From positions 1 through 16,514 of the forward strand of contig CAZHKT010000081.1 in NCBI GenBank assembly GCA_964533045.1: 16,514 bases of DNA, in the 5' to 3' direction. The notes beneath the pieces were generated by a model. The model searched no databases and was not told where the DNA came from. It saw only the letters and a program-made list of their open reading frames with translations. Of this stretch, positions 1-7,555 are shown piece after piece. The position numbers and the translations under genes were made by a program. Position 1 is the first letter of the stretch, and each line of letters opens with the position of its first letter. The stretch comes from JACQNR01 sp964533045 (lineage in GTDB: Bacteria > Acidobacteriota > Terriglobia > UBA7540).

Positions 1-120
1 TCATTCCGAGTAGTCCCGATGCAGTTCATCGGGGCGCCGTGGAATCGCGCACTGCCTGACGCTCCAGAGCGAGATTCCTCGAGGAGTTTACCCTGAGCGA
101 AGCGAATGGGCTCGGAATGA
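1..120. repeat. Inverted-repeat-bounded intergenic element, possibly MITE/REP-like
   Basis: The first ten bases (TCATTCCGAG) are the exact reverse complement of 111-120 (CTCGGAATGA). Between them lies a smaller palindrome around 14-33 (CCCGAT...ATCGGG). No credible reading frame is present. Short elements of this kind, with ends resembling CTCGGAATGACA, are scattered between genes in many soil bacteria. The window edge cuts the left side, so the true boundary is unknown. It lies just downstream of the VWFA-related gene and could act as a transcript-end hairpin, but there is no U-tract. Confidence 0.5.
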
Positions 121-149
121 CAGGGCCTGAAGAGTTGCTTCCTAGATTG

Positions 150-1553
150 TCAGGGAGTTGAGGGAGGCGCAGGAGCCCAGTAGCCCTGCTTGGCGCGGAC
201 TTTCAGCTTCTTGTCCTTGAGTTCGACGCGAATCTTGCGGAACTTGCCGTCGGCTTCGCGATTGCTGGGCGCGTAGGCGAGGACGTAGTACTCTCGCTCG
301 TCGGCGAACGCCTGGCGGATGCCTTTGGCGAGGTCGTTGTTGCCTCGAAAGAAGACCCCGCCCGTCACCTCGGCCAGCCGGGCCATGGTGTCCTGCCGGG
401 CGTTCTCAACGAGGGACATCTGTGAAATGAATTCAGAAAGGACTTGACCTCCATCGGCGCGGGCGAACCTTCGCCCTTCGTGCGTCGCGTCGAAGACGCC
501 GAATGTGGGAGCCGGTAGTCCCCGCGCGTGCACAGAATAGATGACGACATCGTTTCCCGTCGCTGCGCGCACCACTTCCTCGAGTTCAGAGCTGAGTCGT
601 TGCGCCGGGTTTCGCATGACAAAATTCGGCTTCCCAATATACGCCGCAATGAGTGAATAAAGCGTGCGGCCGGGAAGAAGGTCAAATCCATCGGAGATTA
701 GAATGAGGATTCGTTTGCCAGGTTGGCCACCCATTTGATTCACTACGTCACGAAGGTTCCGCAGATATGTGCGCGTCAAGAAGATTCTTCTCATGGTGAC
801 AGAAGCAGCGAAATGCTCGATTTGTTCAAGTTCCATCGGTCTGTCTTTGGGGTCGCTCCTGCGGATTCCTGAGCAGGGCCCGCCACCGCAGTACTTTTCC
901 AGCAACGATTTCAGTTGCGTTTCCTCTTGCTCCAACTCGAGTCCTCCGGCTGTCGCGAAAGCCTGGGCCATCTGCTTTCCTCGGACGGCGGCAAGCACAT
1001 GGTCTCGTTCACCAGTGGGGCTTTGAATAAACCGAATGTCGCGGTCGAGAGTGGCTAAAGCATAAATGGATTGCGTACTCTGCTCGGACTGGAAAAGTCC
1101 TTCCAAACCTTTCTGAACGTGATTGGTACTTTGGAAAGTCATGAAGAGAGTATCCAGCACGACGAAATAGGTTCTGCGGATGCGTGAAGGGGAATCAGGC
1201 TGGATTTGAGACCTCTCGTGCTTACCAAGAGGGCCATTCGGACTTGGTGTGGGCGACCTCGCGATGGGTGGTTCGGCAACCTCGGTACCGATCGAAACGA
1301 TTTGTTGTTCAGTTGCGTCTTCGAAGATTCGAAAGTCCCCAGCTTTCAGTCCCGCAACGTGATGTCCTTTACCGTCGGTGACCACGACGGGGACGACGAC
1401 TTGTCGTGCTTCAATTTGAATCGTGGGTGTGGAAGGTTTTTGCTGAGCCGCAAAGGTGCTAATAATGAGAAGACACCCCAATAGGGCGATTGCCCCTGGC
1501 CGCCACCATTCTCGGCGCGGAATGACTTCCTGTAATTTGCGTTCCATTCCCAT
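150..1553 (-). CDS. Secreted VWFA-related domain protein (TIGR03436-like)
   Basis: The 467-residue product matches the VWFA-related family that is expanded in Acidobacteriota. A basic N-terminus and a hydrophobic stretch at about residues 20-36 suggest a signal peptide or membrane anchor. Residues 50-88 form the typical lead-in strand segment (VVVPVVVTDGKG, then GDFRIFEDA). The Rossmann-like von Willebrand A fold starts at about 128, with a later core strand RILILISDGFD at 281-291. The C-terminus carries the family signature YYVLAYAP (422-429) and a final KVRAKQGYW. The first metal-site motif, normally DxSxS, reads DTLFM at 134-138, so metal binding is probably weak or lost. An insert holds two cysteines (CGGGPC, 222-227) that could form a disulfide outside the cytoplasm. 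The first ATG is chosen because GAGG lies 7 nt upstream; a second in-frame ATG lies 6 nt further in. The specific function is unknown. Confidence 0.85.
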   Translation of the reverse strand: MGMERKLQEVIPRREWWRPGAIALLGCLLIISTFAAQQKPSTPTIQIEARQVVVPVVVTDGKGHHVAGLKAGDFRIFEDATEQQIVSIGTEVAEPPIARSPTPSPNGPLGKHERSQIQPDSPSRIRRTYFVVLDTLFMTFQSTNHVQKGLEGLFQSEQSTQSIYALATLDRDIRFIQSPTGERDHVLAAVRGKQMAQAFATAGGLELEQEETQLKSLLEKYCGGGPCSGIRRSDPKDRPMELEQIEHFAASVTMRRIFLTRTYLRNLRDVVNQMGGQPGKRILILISDGFDLLPGRTLYSLIAAYIGKPNFVMRNPAQRLSSELEEVVRAATGNDVVIYSVHARGLPAPTFGVFDATHEGRRFARADGGQVLSEFISQMSLVENARQDTMARLAEVTGGVFFRGNNDLAKGIRQAFADEREYYVLAYAPSNREADGKFRKIRVELKDKKLKVRAKQGYWAPAPPSTP

Positions 1554-1588
1554 CTTACAGCCTCAGGGAATCGCGCGCTTAAGAGCCT

Positions 1589-1594
1589 ATTATA
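1589..1594 (-). promoter_or_regulatory. Candidate -10 box for the VWFA-related gene
   Basis: The minus strand reads a perfect TATAAT here, about 35 nt before the start codon of the VWFA-related gene. The matching -35 position (about 1612-1617, GTCCCA) is poor, so strength is uncertain. If used, it would separate this gene from mutM upstream. Confidence 0.4.
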
Positions 1595-1624
1595 AGGCCG
1601 TGATCCAGCGATGGGACCTTTGGA

Positions 1625-2476
1625 TTAAGAACCCGCAACTCGGCGCGGGCGGGGTTGGCAATGCGGACAAAAGTGACTGCTGCGGCCGGCGATGACGATG
1701 CGGCGGATGGTGGTTTTGCAGCGACGACAGGGTTCGCCGTCGCGTTGGTAAACTCGTAGTTTCGAGCCAAAATTTCCGGGGCGGCCTTCGATATCGACGT
1801 AGTCGCTGAACGAGGTGCCCTGGAGATTCACGGCGTGGTCGAGCACGCGTCGCACGGCTTTGTAGAGCGCCCTCAGCTTGTCTGCGGGAACGCGCCCCGG
1901 CTGCGCCAGGGGATGAATTCGCGCGACATACAACGCTTCGTCGGCGTAAATGTTTCCAAGCCCAGCGAGCAGCGCCTGATCCATCAGCCAACTTTTGATG
2001 GCGCCTTTGCGCCCGCGCGCCGCGGCGAGGAATGCGGCTTCAGTGGCTTCGCGCGCGTCGGGGCCCAGTTTGCGAAAGATAGCTTCCTTCTCTTCGCGCG
2101 AGCAGCATTGCAAGCGCCCAAAGCGCCGCGGATCACGAAAGCGCAGTTCTTCCTTTCCATCGTCGAGCTTGAGCAGCACGTGCGTGTGCGTTTCGCAAGG
2201 AGCCTCGGCGGGATTGACGGTCACCTGTCCCGTCATTCCGAGGCGAATGATGAGGTAATGCGGCGGCTGCCCGTCCTGACTTGCCAGTTCCACCGCGATG
2301 GCTTTGCCTTTTCGTTCCGCCGTCGCAATTACGCGACGTTCAAGATTTTTCCTGAAAACTACGGTGTCGCCCGCGATCGCGCCGGGATGGCGCACCTCGA
2401 CGTTGGCGATGGTTCGCCCCCGGGCGCGCGCCTCGATGCCGCGCCGGACGGTTTCGACTTCTGGGAGTTCAGGCAT
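1625..2476 (-). CDS. mutM: Formamidopyrimidine-DNA glycosylase (Fpg/MutM)
   Basis: This base-excision repair enzyme removes 8-oxoguanine and ring-opened purines and then cleaves the abasic site (bifunctional glycosylase/AP lyase). The start is fixed by chemistry: the catalytic residue is the proline exposed after Met removal, and the protein begins MPELPEVETVRRGIE. An in-frame ATG 30 nt upstream (2506) would bury that proline and is rejected. Glu3 and Lys58 match the catalytic Glu2 and Lys57 of the processed E. coli enzyme. The C-terminus carries the zinc finger CRRC...CPHC that contacts DNA. The length of 283 residues is normal (about 270-290). It lies 73 nt after the Rieske gene on the same strand and may be co-transcribed. 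No strong Shine-Dalgarno sequence is seen. Confidence 0.95.
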   Translation of the reverse strand: MPELPEVETVRRGIEARARGRTIANVEVRHPGAIAGDTVVFRKNLERRVIATAERKGKAIAVELASQDGQPPHYLIIRLGMTGQVTVNPAEAPCETHTHVLLKLDDGKEELRFRDPRRFGRLQCCSREEKEAIFRKLGPDAREATEAAFLAAARGRKGAIKSWLMDQALLAGLGNIYADEALYVARIHPLAQPGRVPADKLRALYKAVRRVLDHAVNLQGTSFSDYVDIEGRPGNFGSKLRVYQRDGEPCRRCKTTIRRIVIAGRSSHFCPHCQPRPRRVAGS

Positions 2477-2549
2477 AACGGTACCGCCGTCCTTCAGGGC
2501 GCACATGCCGGGCCGAAACCCGGCGCTACGTCCCAGTCACCAAGCAGCC

Positions 2550-2855
2550 CTACACCGCGACTTTGATATCGTCGCCTTCGACTTGCACCGGGTAAGTGGC
2601 GAGGCGGATTTCAGGATTGGTGGTGAACTCCCCGGTGATGATATCGAAATCCCAGAAGTGAAGCGGGCAGGAGACGACGTGGCCCTCGACCGGACCGGCC
2701 GCGAGCGGGCCGCCGCGGTGCGGGCAGGTGTTCGAGATGGCGTAGACGGCGCCGTCAATCTTGAACAGCGCGATGGAGACGCCGTTCACCTCGACCTCTT
2801 TCCCGGTTCCGGGCTCAAGTTCGGAGAATTTGGCGACGCTGACGAATTCAGCCAC
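2550..2855 (-). CDS. Rieske [2Fe-2S] ferredoxin
   Basis: The 101-residue protein is a free-standing Rieske domain with the cluster-binding motif C44-P-H46, 16 residues, then C63-P-L-H66 (CxH-x16-CxxH). It has no signal peptide and no membrane anchor, so it is a soluble cytoplasmic electron carrier, most like the small ferredoxins of ring-hydroxylating oxygenase systems or the NirD-like group. The start codon is GTG, 11 nt after the stop of nuoB, so translation is probably coupled to that gene; no clear Shine-Dalgarno sequence of its own is seen. No oxygenase or reductase partner is encoded nearby. The redox partner is therefore unknown. Its pairing with nuoB suggests, but does not prove, a link to respiratory electron transfer. 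Confidence 0.9.
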   Translation of the reverse strand: MAEFVSVAKFSELEPGTGKEVEVNGVSIALFKIDGAVYAISNTCPHRGGPLAAGPVEGHVVSCPLHFWDFDIITGEFTTNPEIRLATYPVQVEGDDIKVAV

Positions 2856-2866
2856 GGCAGGATGGG

Positions 2867-3442
2867 TTACCCGACCTGGACCAACTCGGGAGTTCCCGCT
2901 TTTCCGATGCGGATGTTCTTCTTGAATTCTTCGACCATGCGTTCATCGAGGCGCACCTTGGTCGGCGGTTCGTTGAGGTGCATGAGGTCGATCTTCTCTT
3001 GCAGCTTCAACAGGCCGTAGAACAGATTTTCCGGACGCGGCGGGCAGCCGACGATATAAACATCCACCGGCACGATCTTGTCCACGCCCTGCAGCACGGC
3101 GTAGGTGTTGAAGGGGCCACCCACGCTCGAGCAGGCTCCCATCGAGATGCACCACTTCGGTTCCGGCATCTGCTCCCAGATGCGCTTGATGGGGCCCGCC
3201 ATCTTGAGCGAAACCGTTCCGGCCACGATCATCAGGTCGGCCTGCCGCGGGCTGGGGCGGAAAACTTCCGCGCCGAAGCGCGCCATATCGAAGCGCGAGG
3301 TGGTGGAAGCGATCATTTCGATGGCGCAGCAGGCGAGGCCGAAGGTCAGCGGCCAGAGCGCCGACTTGCGCGCCCACTTGAAGACCTGGTCCACGGTCGA
3401 AATGACAAAACTCTCTTCGTGCTTGGCTTCAAAGGCTTCCAT
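2867..3442 (-). CDS. nuoB: NADH-quinone oxidoreductase subunit B (NuoB)
   Basis: NuoB is the peripheral-arm subunit of complex I that carries terminal cluster N2, the last iron-sulfur centre before quinone. The four N2 ligands are visible: the adjacent pair C38-C39 (LACCAIEM), C104 (GACSSVGG) and C133 (VGCPPRPE). The length of 191 residues is typical of the family. The start at 3442 is preceded by GAGG 6 nt upstream. The open frame runs about 330 nt further upstream, but that stretch has no family similarity. Unusually, no other nuo gene is adjacent: downstream come a Rieske ferredoxin and mutM, upstream a divergent glycosidase. Either complex I genes are dispersed in this genome or this is a second nuoB copy. 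Confidence 0.95.
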   Translation of the reverse strand: MEAFEAKHEESFVISTVDQVFKWARKSALWPLTFGLACCAIEMIASTTSRFDMARFGAEVFRPSPRQADLMIVAGTVSLKMAGPIKRIWEQMPEPKWCISMGACSSVGGPFNTYAVLQGVDKIVPVDVYIVGCPPRPENLFYGLLKLQEKIDLMHLNEPPTKVRLDERMVEEFKKNIRIGKAGTPELVQVG

Positions 3443-3500
3443 GCAGAACCTCGCACCCTGGGTCAGCGTTCCTGCCGCCGGATGTTCCCCGCAACGCGCC

Positions 3501-3506
3501 ATTATA
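3501..3506 (-). promoter_or_regulatory. Candidate -10 box for nuoB
   Basis: A perfect TATAAT on the minus strand lies about 60 nt before the nuoB start codon, predicting a leader of about 50 nt. The -35 region (about 3524-3530) is a weak match (TGGCCT with an 18-nt spacer). It would drive nuoB, the Rieske gene and possibly mutM. Confidence 0.45.
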
Positions 3507-3867
3507 ACCCAAGCCCGCCGCCGCAGGCCATTTTTCCTCCGCGAGAATCCGGACGCCTCGCCCCCTCCCGCGTCCGCGCCGGGCGTGACCCGCAACGACA
3601 AGTATAGTAGCCTATACCTTTGATGGCAGCCCACGTGCCCGCTCCGGCGGCGCGGACCAGCTTGCTGCCGCCCTGATTCTGCGGCCCATGTCCGGGCATG
3701 GGGTGCCGAGGCGCTGCGCGCGCGGCGTGAAGAATCGCCGGAACGAAGCGGGGATGTTGTTGCAAACAAAGGTCCGGTCCGGGCAGGGACGCGCAGAGGA
3801 ACTACCCAGGACCGCCCGCAAATCGTGTTATCCTTCGGGACTTGCTCGCGGCTTTGGGAGCGCCCAC

Positions 3868-3872
3868 GGAGG
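3868..3872 (+). promoter_or_regulatory. Shine-Dalgarno site that decides the glycosidase start
   Basis: GGAGG lies 4 nt before the ATG at 3877. That ATG is also the one that gives a well-placed twin-arginine signal, so the longer open frame starting at 3688 is not used. Confidence 0.75.
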
Positions 3873-3876
3873 ATTC

Positions 3877-6780
3877 ATGAAACCTTTTTATGCCCAGGGG
3901 AAGCCGACCGCCAGAGTTGCCGCAGGAACGTCGCGGCGCGATTTTTTGAAAGGCAGCAGCCTCGGGGTGCTCGCTGTCAAGGTGCCCTCCGCCTTATCGG
4001 GGGGAACCGGCAAGGGCGAGCCCGTGGAGGGTCAAAACCCAGCCCCTGGGCAATTGTTCTCGCCTGCCGCCCGGTGGATCTGGGATGATTCCGACCGCTG
4101 GGCCTACCACCATTACGTGCAAGCGCGGCGCAAATTCCGCCTTACGACGGCCGAACTTGACCGGGTGGCGGCGGGCGGCCGCGCCCACCTTACCATCACG
4201 GCCGATGCGTACTACCAGGCGCGGCTGAACGGGCGGGTCATCGGCGCGGGACCGGCGAAGTCCGCCGAAAGCCGGCGCTCGGTGGATACATGGGACATCG
4301 CGACGTTTCTCCTTGTCGGCGATAACGAACTTGACATCACGGCGCTCGGGCTGGGTGTGGGGACGATGACCTATTGCCCGGCGGAGGCCGGGCTGATTTT
4401 CGAATTGGACGTTGCGGGAAGCAGAATTCCCAGCGATGCGCAGACGCTGGTGCGGCCCCACCCCGGGCGGCAGCGGCGAACGGCGCGGCGATGGATGCTG
4501 CCGTGCCTCGAGGACATTGACGGTGCTTCAAAGCCCGAGGCCTGGCGCGCCGCTTCTGTTTTGACAAAGGACATCGGCCTTTACGCGCGCCGCGTTCCGC
4601 TTCCCACGCGGCAGGCGCTTTCGCCGCAACGCATGGTTTCGGCGGAGTTCGTCCGTGTACCTAATGTTCAGATCTCCATGCGGCTGCGCCCGTATCTCAC
4701 CGACGGCGAAGAAACGCGCCGCACCAATCCCTTCGCCACCCCGGCGTATATTGGTACCGATATCGTGTCGCCCGCGGAGCAAGAGCTGGAGCTGACCCCG
4801 ACGCTGGGGCACGTCACCTGGTACTTCGAGGGGAAGAAGCTCTTTGAAGGCAGCGGCTGGGAGCGCCGCGTCGAAAGACTGCCGGGCGTTAAGCTCCGGC
4901 TCAAGCGCGGGTCGAACCGCGTGGTGGGCGTCCACGGCCGCGAGAATCATTTCGAAGACGTCAGCCTCGCGGGCTTCGCGGATTCGCCGGTCGAATTCAG
5001 GAATCCCTTCGGAAACGGCGCCTTCCAGGTGGTGCGGATGGAGAAGACTTCCGACCTTGTCGAGGGCGGCGCGCTGGAGACCCTGGACTGGGAATCGCTG
5101 CGGTCGCGCATGCCGGCGATGGATGCCGCGCACTCGCTGCCGTTTGGCAATCACTACGATGTCTTCTACGGTTCGAAACGCACGGAAGCTGCCACACCCG
5201 GTTTCGAATCGGTGCTCGCGACACCGCTCTCCGAGCCGATCCAGCTGCCTCCCGCGCCGCGCGGGACCGCCTCGCGCGTGGTGGTGGATTTGGGCGTTTT
5301 GCATAACGGCTGGGTCGCGTTCGAGGTGGAAGGCAAAAAGGGAAGCGTGTTGCTGGTGGCCATGGCCGAAGGGCTCAAACCCGGTCCGCCGCTCGTCATG
5401 CAGTGGCCCGAGCACTGCAACAACGGCTTTACCTATCGCCTGCGCGACGGGCGGCAATCGGTGGAGACCTTCTTCGCCTACGGTGTGCGTTACATCGGGA
5501 TTCAACACGAAGGCGACCAGCCGGTGAGAGTGAGCAATCTCCGTGTCCTGACGGCGAACTGCGGCTCTGTCCAGCGCGGCACATTCCAGAGCGACGACGC
5601 ATTGCTCAATTCGATTTACGGCATCTGCGTGCAGTCGGTCATCTCCGGGGTGGATGATACCTTTACCGACTGTCCCACCTACGAGCAGGTCAATTGGAAC
5701 TTCGACAATCGGACCGCCTCGATCGGTGACGCACTAACCTGCGCGAACTGGCCCGTGACGCGCAACAGCATCGAATTGTTCACGGAAGATCCCCACTACC
5801 CGAAACTGGTTCGCAGCCAGTACCCGAGCACCTGGTTTTCGCAGATTCCCATGTGGTCGTTCAACTGGATCCTCTGGTGCCGGGACTATTATATGGCGAC
5901 AGGCGACGCCGAGTTTTCCCGCCGCATGTTTCCGCGCGTGGCTGCCGGAATCGAAGAGGCGCTGGGCAAGATCGGCCCGCGCGGCCTGCTGGTGCTGCCC
6001 GGTTCCTGGCATTTTGTGGAATGGGCTCCCGGGCGCGACGACAATCACGACATCATGAGTGTGGAACAGGCGGGCTTGGTGGAGACGCTCGCCGCGGGCA
6101 TGAGGCTGGCCGAGCTGGCCGGCGGCGGCGCCCTGTCAAGTTTGCAGCGATGGAAGGATGCGCGAGAACGCCTGATGGCTGCCGCTAACCAGCACCTCTG
6201 GGACCCGAAGCGCGAAGCCTATTTCGACAGCATTCACGAAGACGGTTCGCCTTCGCCCGTTTCCAGCATGGCGACCAACGCCGCCATGGTGGCCTATGGC
6301 ATTGCATCCGGCGAACGCGCTCGGCGACTGGCGCAGCGCATCGCCGCCCGGGATCCGCAATTCCTGCCCTATGGGAGCCCGTACGGGCTTTACTACATTC
6401 TCGAAATGTACGACCGGCTGGGAGAGGTGGAAGAAATCTTCAAATTGATCCGCCAGCGCTGGGGTGAAATGGTTCTGGCCGGTGACACCACGACGTGGGA
6501 AACCTTCTCGGAGTGGAACGGCCCCGTGTGGCCCACGCGCAGCCGCTGTCATCCCTTCGCGGCGTACATTCTGAAGTATTACGTCCGCTTTCTGCTGGGA
6601 ATCGAATCGCTCGCGCCCGGCTACGCCCAAGTAAGAATCAACCCGCAGCCTCCTCAGGGTGTGACTCAATGCTCGGGTTCGATTCCCACGCCGCACGGCC
6701 CGATTCGCGTGGGATGGCAACGGAAGGATGGCAGACCGGAAGTCGCGGTGGAAGTTCCGGCGGGAATCGAGCGCCTCTAG
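3877..6780 (+). CDS. Tat-exported alpha-L-rhamnosidase-like glycoside hydrolase (GH78 family)
   Basis: GH78 enzymes release terminal alpha-L-rhamnose from plant glycosides and polysaccharides by an inverting mechanism. The 967-residue protein starts with a perfect twin-arginine motif S19-R-R-D-F-L-K and a short hydrophobic stretch, so it is probably folded in the cytoplasm and exported. Residues of about 70-160 match the N-terminal beta-sandwich (WIWDD, then AYYQARLNGRVIG). The (alpha/alpha)6 barrel follows from about 570. Catalytic-site residues are present: D598-C-P-T-Y-E603, W607 and D610 align by spacing with Asp567, Glu572 and Asp579 of Bacillus RhaB, and E875 in TTTWE fits the general base Glu841. 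The RhaB motif has Arg before the acid Glu; here it is Tyr602, so substrate preference may differ. A C-terminal beta-sandwich ends the protein. It is the only plus-strand gene in the left two thirds, and its stop overlaps the convergent methyltransferase stop. Confidence 0.85.
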   Translation: MKPFYAQGKPTARVAAGTSRRDFLKGSSLGVLAVKVPSALSGGTGKGEPVEGQNPAPGQLFSPAARWIWDDSDRWAYHHYVQARRKFRLTTAELDRVAAGGRAHLTITADAYYQARLNGRVIGAGPAKSAESRRSVDTWDIATFLLVGDNELDITALGLGVGTMTYCPAEAGLIFELDVAGSRIPSDAQTLVRPHPGRQRRTARRWMLPCLEDIDGASKPEAWRAASVLTKDIGLYARRVPLPTRQALSPQRMVSAEFVRVPNVQISMRLRPYLTDGEETRRTNPFATPAYIGTDIVSPAEQELELTPTLGHVTWYFEGKKLFEGSGWERRVERLPGVKLRLKRGSNRVVGVHGRENHFEDVSLAGFADSPVEFRNPFGNGAFQVVRMEKTSDLVEGGALETLDWESLRSRMPAMDAAHSLPFGNHYDVFYGSKRTEAATPGFESVLATPLSEPIQLPPAPRGTASRVVVDLGVLHNGWVAFEVEGKKGSVLLVAMAEGLKPGPPLVMQWPEHCNNGFTYRLRDGRQSVETFFAYGVRYIGIQHEGDQPVRVSNLRVLTANCGSVQRGTFQSDDALLNSIYGICVQSVISGVDDTFTDCPTYEQVNWNFDNRTASIGDALTCANWPVTRNSIELFTEDPHYPKLVRSQYPSTWFSQIPMWSFNWILWCRDYYMATGDAEFSRRMFPRVAAGIEEALGKIGPRGLLVLPGSWHFVEWAPGRDDNHDIMSVEQAGLVETLAAGMRLAELAGGGALSSLQRWKDARERLMAAANQHLWDPKREAYFDSIHEDGSPSPVSSMATNAAMVAYGIASGERARRLAQRIAARDPQFLPYGSPYGLYYILEMYDRLGEVEEIFKLIRQRWGEMVLAGDTTTWETFSEWNGPVWPTRSRCHPFAAYILKYYVRFLLGIESLAPGYAQVRINPQPPQGVTQCSGSIPTPHGPIRVGWQRKDGRPEVAVEVPAGIERL

Positions 6781-7457
6781 GCTTTGGTGCCGGTGAGGAG
6801 CAGCGCCCCTTCGGCTTTGAACTGCTTGAGCTGCTCGGCATCGCGGAACCAGCGGCCCGAATAGACATCGGGCGAAGGCGAGCGGTCGGGAATCCGGCGG
6901 TGGGAAACCTGCGTGAATCCCGCGCGCCGAAAATGCTCCGCCCACTCCTCCGCCCAAAGAAGCTGGGAAGGGATCGCATAGTGTTGCTGCCATTGGTGGC
7001 AGTGCGGGTTGTCGCGGTAGAAATTGATCAGAATCCAAGCCGAGCCGCCCGGCGCCAGCACGCGGAAGATTTCGCGCACCCCGCGCGCGGGATCCGGCCA
7101 GTAGTAGGCGGATTCCACCGACACGACGCGCGTGAATTCGCCGTCGGGCGCGGGCAGGTTTTCCGCGGTTCCGGTCGCGAACCGGAGACGCGGATTGCCC
7201 CTGGACGCGCCTTCGGCCCGGCGCACCATTTCGTCGGAAACGTCCACGCCCATGACCGAGCCCTGCGGGACGAGCGCGGCAATCTGGCGGCAGAACCATC
7301 CGCTGCCGCAGCCCACATCGAGCACGCGTTCGTCGGGACGCAGTTGCATGAGTTCCAGCATCGGATCGGTGACGGGACGATGATGCGCTTCCATTTCGTC
7401 ACCGCGGCCGTCTTCGGCCCAGCGATTGAATTCCTCGCGAAGTTGTTGTTCAGACAT
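6777..7457 (-). CDS. Class I SAM-dependent methyltransferase (Methyltransf_11 type)
   Basis: The 226-residue protein is a single Rossmann-fold methyltransferase. Motif I, which binds S-adenosylmethionine, is VLDVGCGSGWF at residues 45-55. Later motifs (VMGVDVSDEMV, then TGTAENLPAPDGEFTRVVSV) fit the UbiE/Methyltransf_11 group. No signal or membrane segment is seen. The substrate cannot be read from the sequence. The ATG at 7457 gives the natural N-terminus MSEQQLREEF; the open frame continues upstream through an intergenic repeat and antisense to the neighbouring gene, so longer starts are rejected. Only a weak GAGG at a 12-nt distance is seen. The TAG stop lies in the palindrome CTAG shared with the stop codon of the convergent glycosidase. 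Confidence 0.85.
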   Translation of the reverse strand: MSEQQLREEFNRWAEDGRGDEMEAHHRPVTDPMLELMQLRPDERVLDVGCGSGWFCRQIAALVPQGSVMGVDVSDEMVRRAEGASRGNPRLRFATGTAENLPAPDGEFTRVVSVESAYYWPDPARGVREIFRVLAPGGSAWILINFYRDNPHCHQWQQHYAIPSQLLWAEEWAEHFRRAGFTQVSHRRIPDRSPSPDVYSGRWFRDAEQLKQFKAEGALLLTGTKA

Positions 7458-7490
7458 ACACCCACTATACCTCATCATCCGAGTGTGGCT

Positions 7491-7555
7491 GTAGCGGCGG
7501 TCTCTGACCGCCGCCCCGCGGACTACTGGAGTTGCGGTAAGGACACTGCCGCTAC
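7491..7555. repeat. REPIN-like paired-hairpin repeat (GTAGCGGC...GCCGCTAC)
   Basis: The 65-bp element is bounded by GTAGCGGC (7491-7498) and its exact complement GCCGCTAC (7548-7555), with an inner hairpin GGCGGTC-TCT-GACCGCC at its left end. It fills the gap between the two methyltransferase genes, and its right arm contains the stop codon (7552-7554) of the O-methyltransferase. It shares end sequences and layout with 15258-15323 and 16330-16385. Confidence 0.7.

Larger units (their letters stand above)
3443..3876. other. Divergent intergenic region between nuoB and the glycosidase
   Basis: These 434 bp hold no gene I can support. Besides the nuoB -10 box, there is a 6-bp inverted repeat GTATAG-TAGC-CTATAC at 3602-3617, which also embeds TATAGT (plus) and TATACT (minus) hexamers. 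A second dyad, TTGTT-GCA-AACAA, lies at 3757-3769 upstream of the glycosidase; it could be a repressor operator, but no regulator gene is nearby. An extended -10-like TGTTATCCT at 3826-3834 is a weak candidate promoter for the glycosidase. All of these are pattern-based guesses. Confidence 0.35.

Noticed and set aside
3443..3769. Upstream in-frame extension of nuoB
   Set aside because: No family similarity, it crosses the candidate TATAAT, and the start at 3442 has a Shine-Dalgarno sequence and gives a normal-length NuoB.
3612..3821. A 69-codon minus-strand frame in the divergent region
   Set aside because: Arg/Pro/Ser-rich, no motif, no ribosome-binding site; looks like non-coding GC-rich DNA.
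3688..3876. Upstream in-frame extension of the glycosidase
   Set aside because: It would place the Tat signal internally at residue 82; the ATG at 3877 has GGAGG 4 nt upstream and puts the twin arginines at 20-21.
6136..7299. A 387-codon minus-strand frame across the 3' end of the glycosidase and the methyltransferase
   Set aside because: It overlaps two well-supported genes in other frames and has no domain-like sequence.
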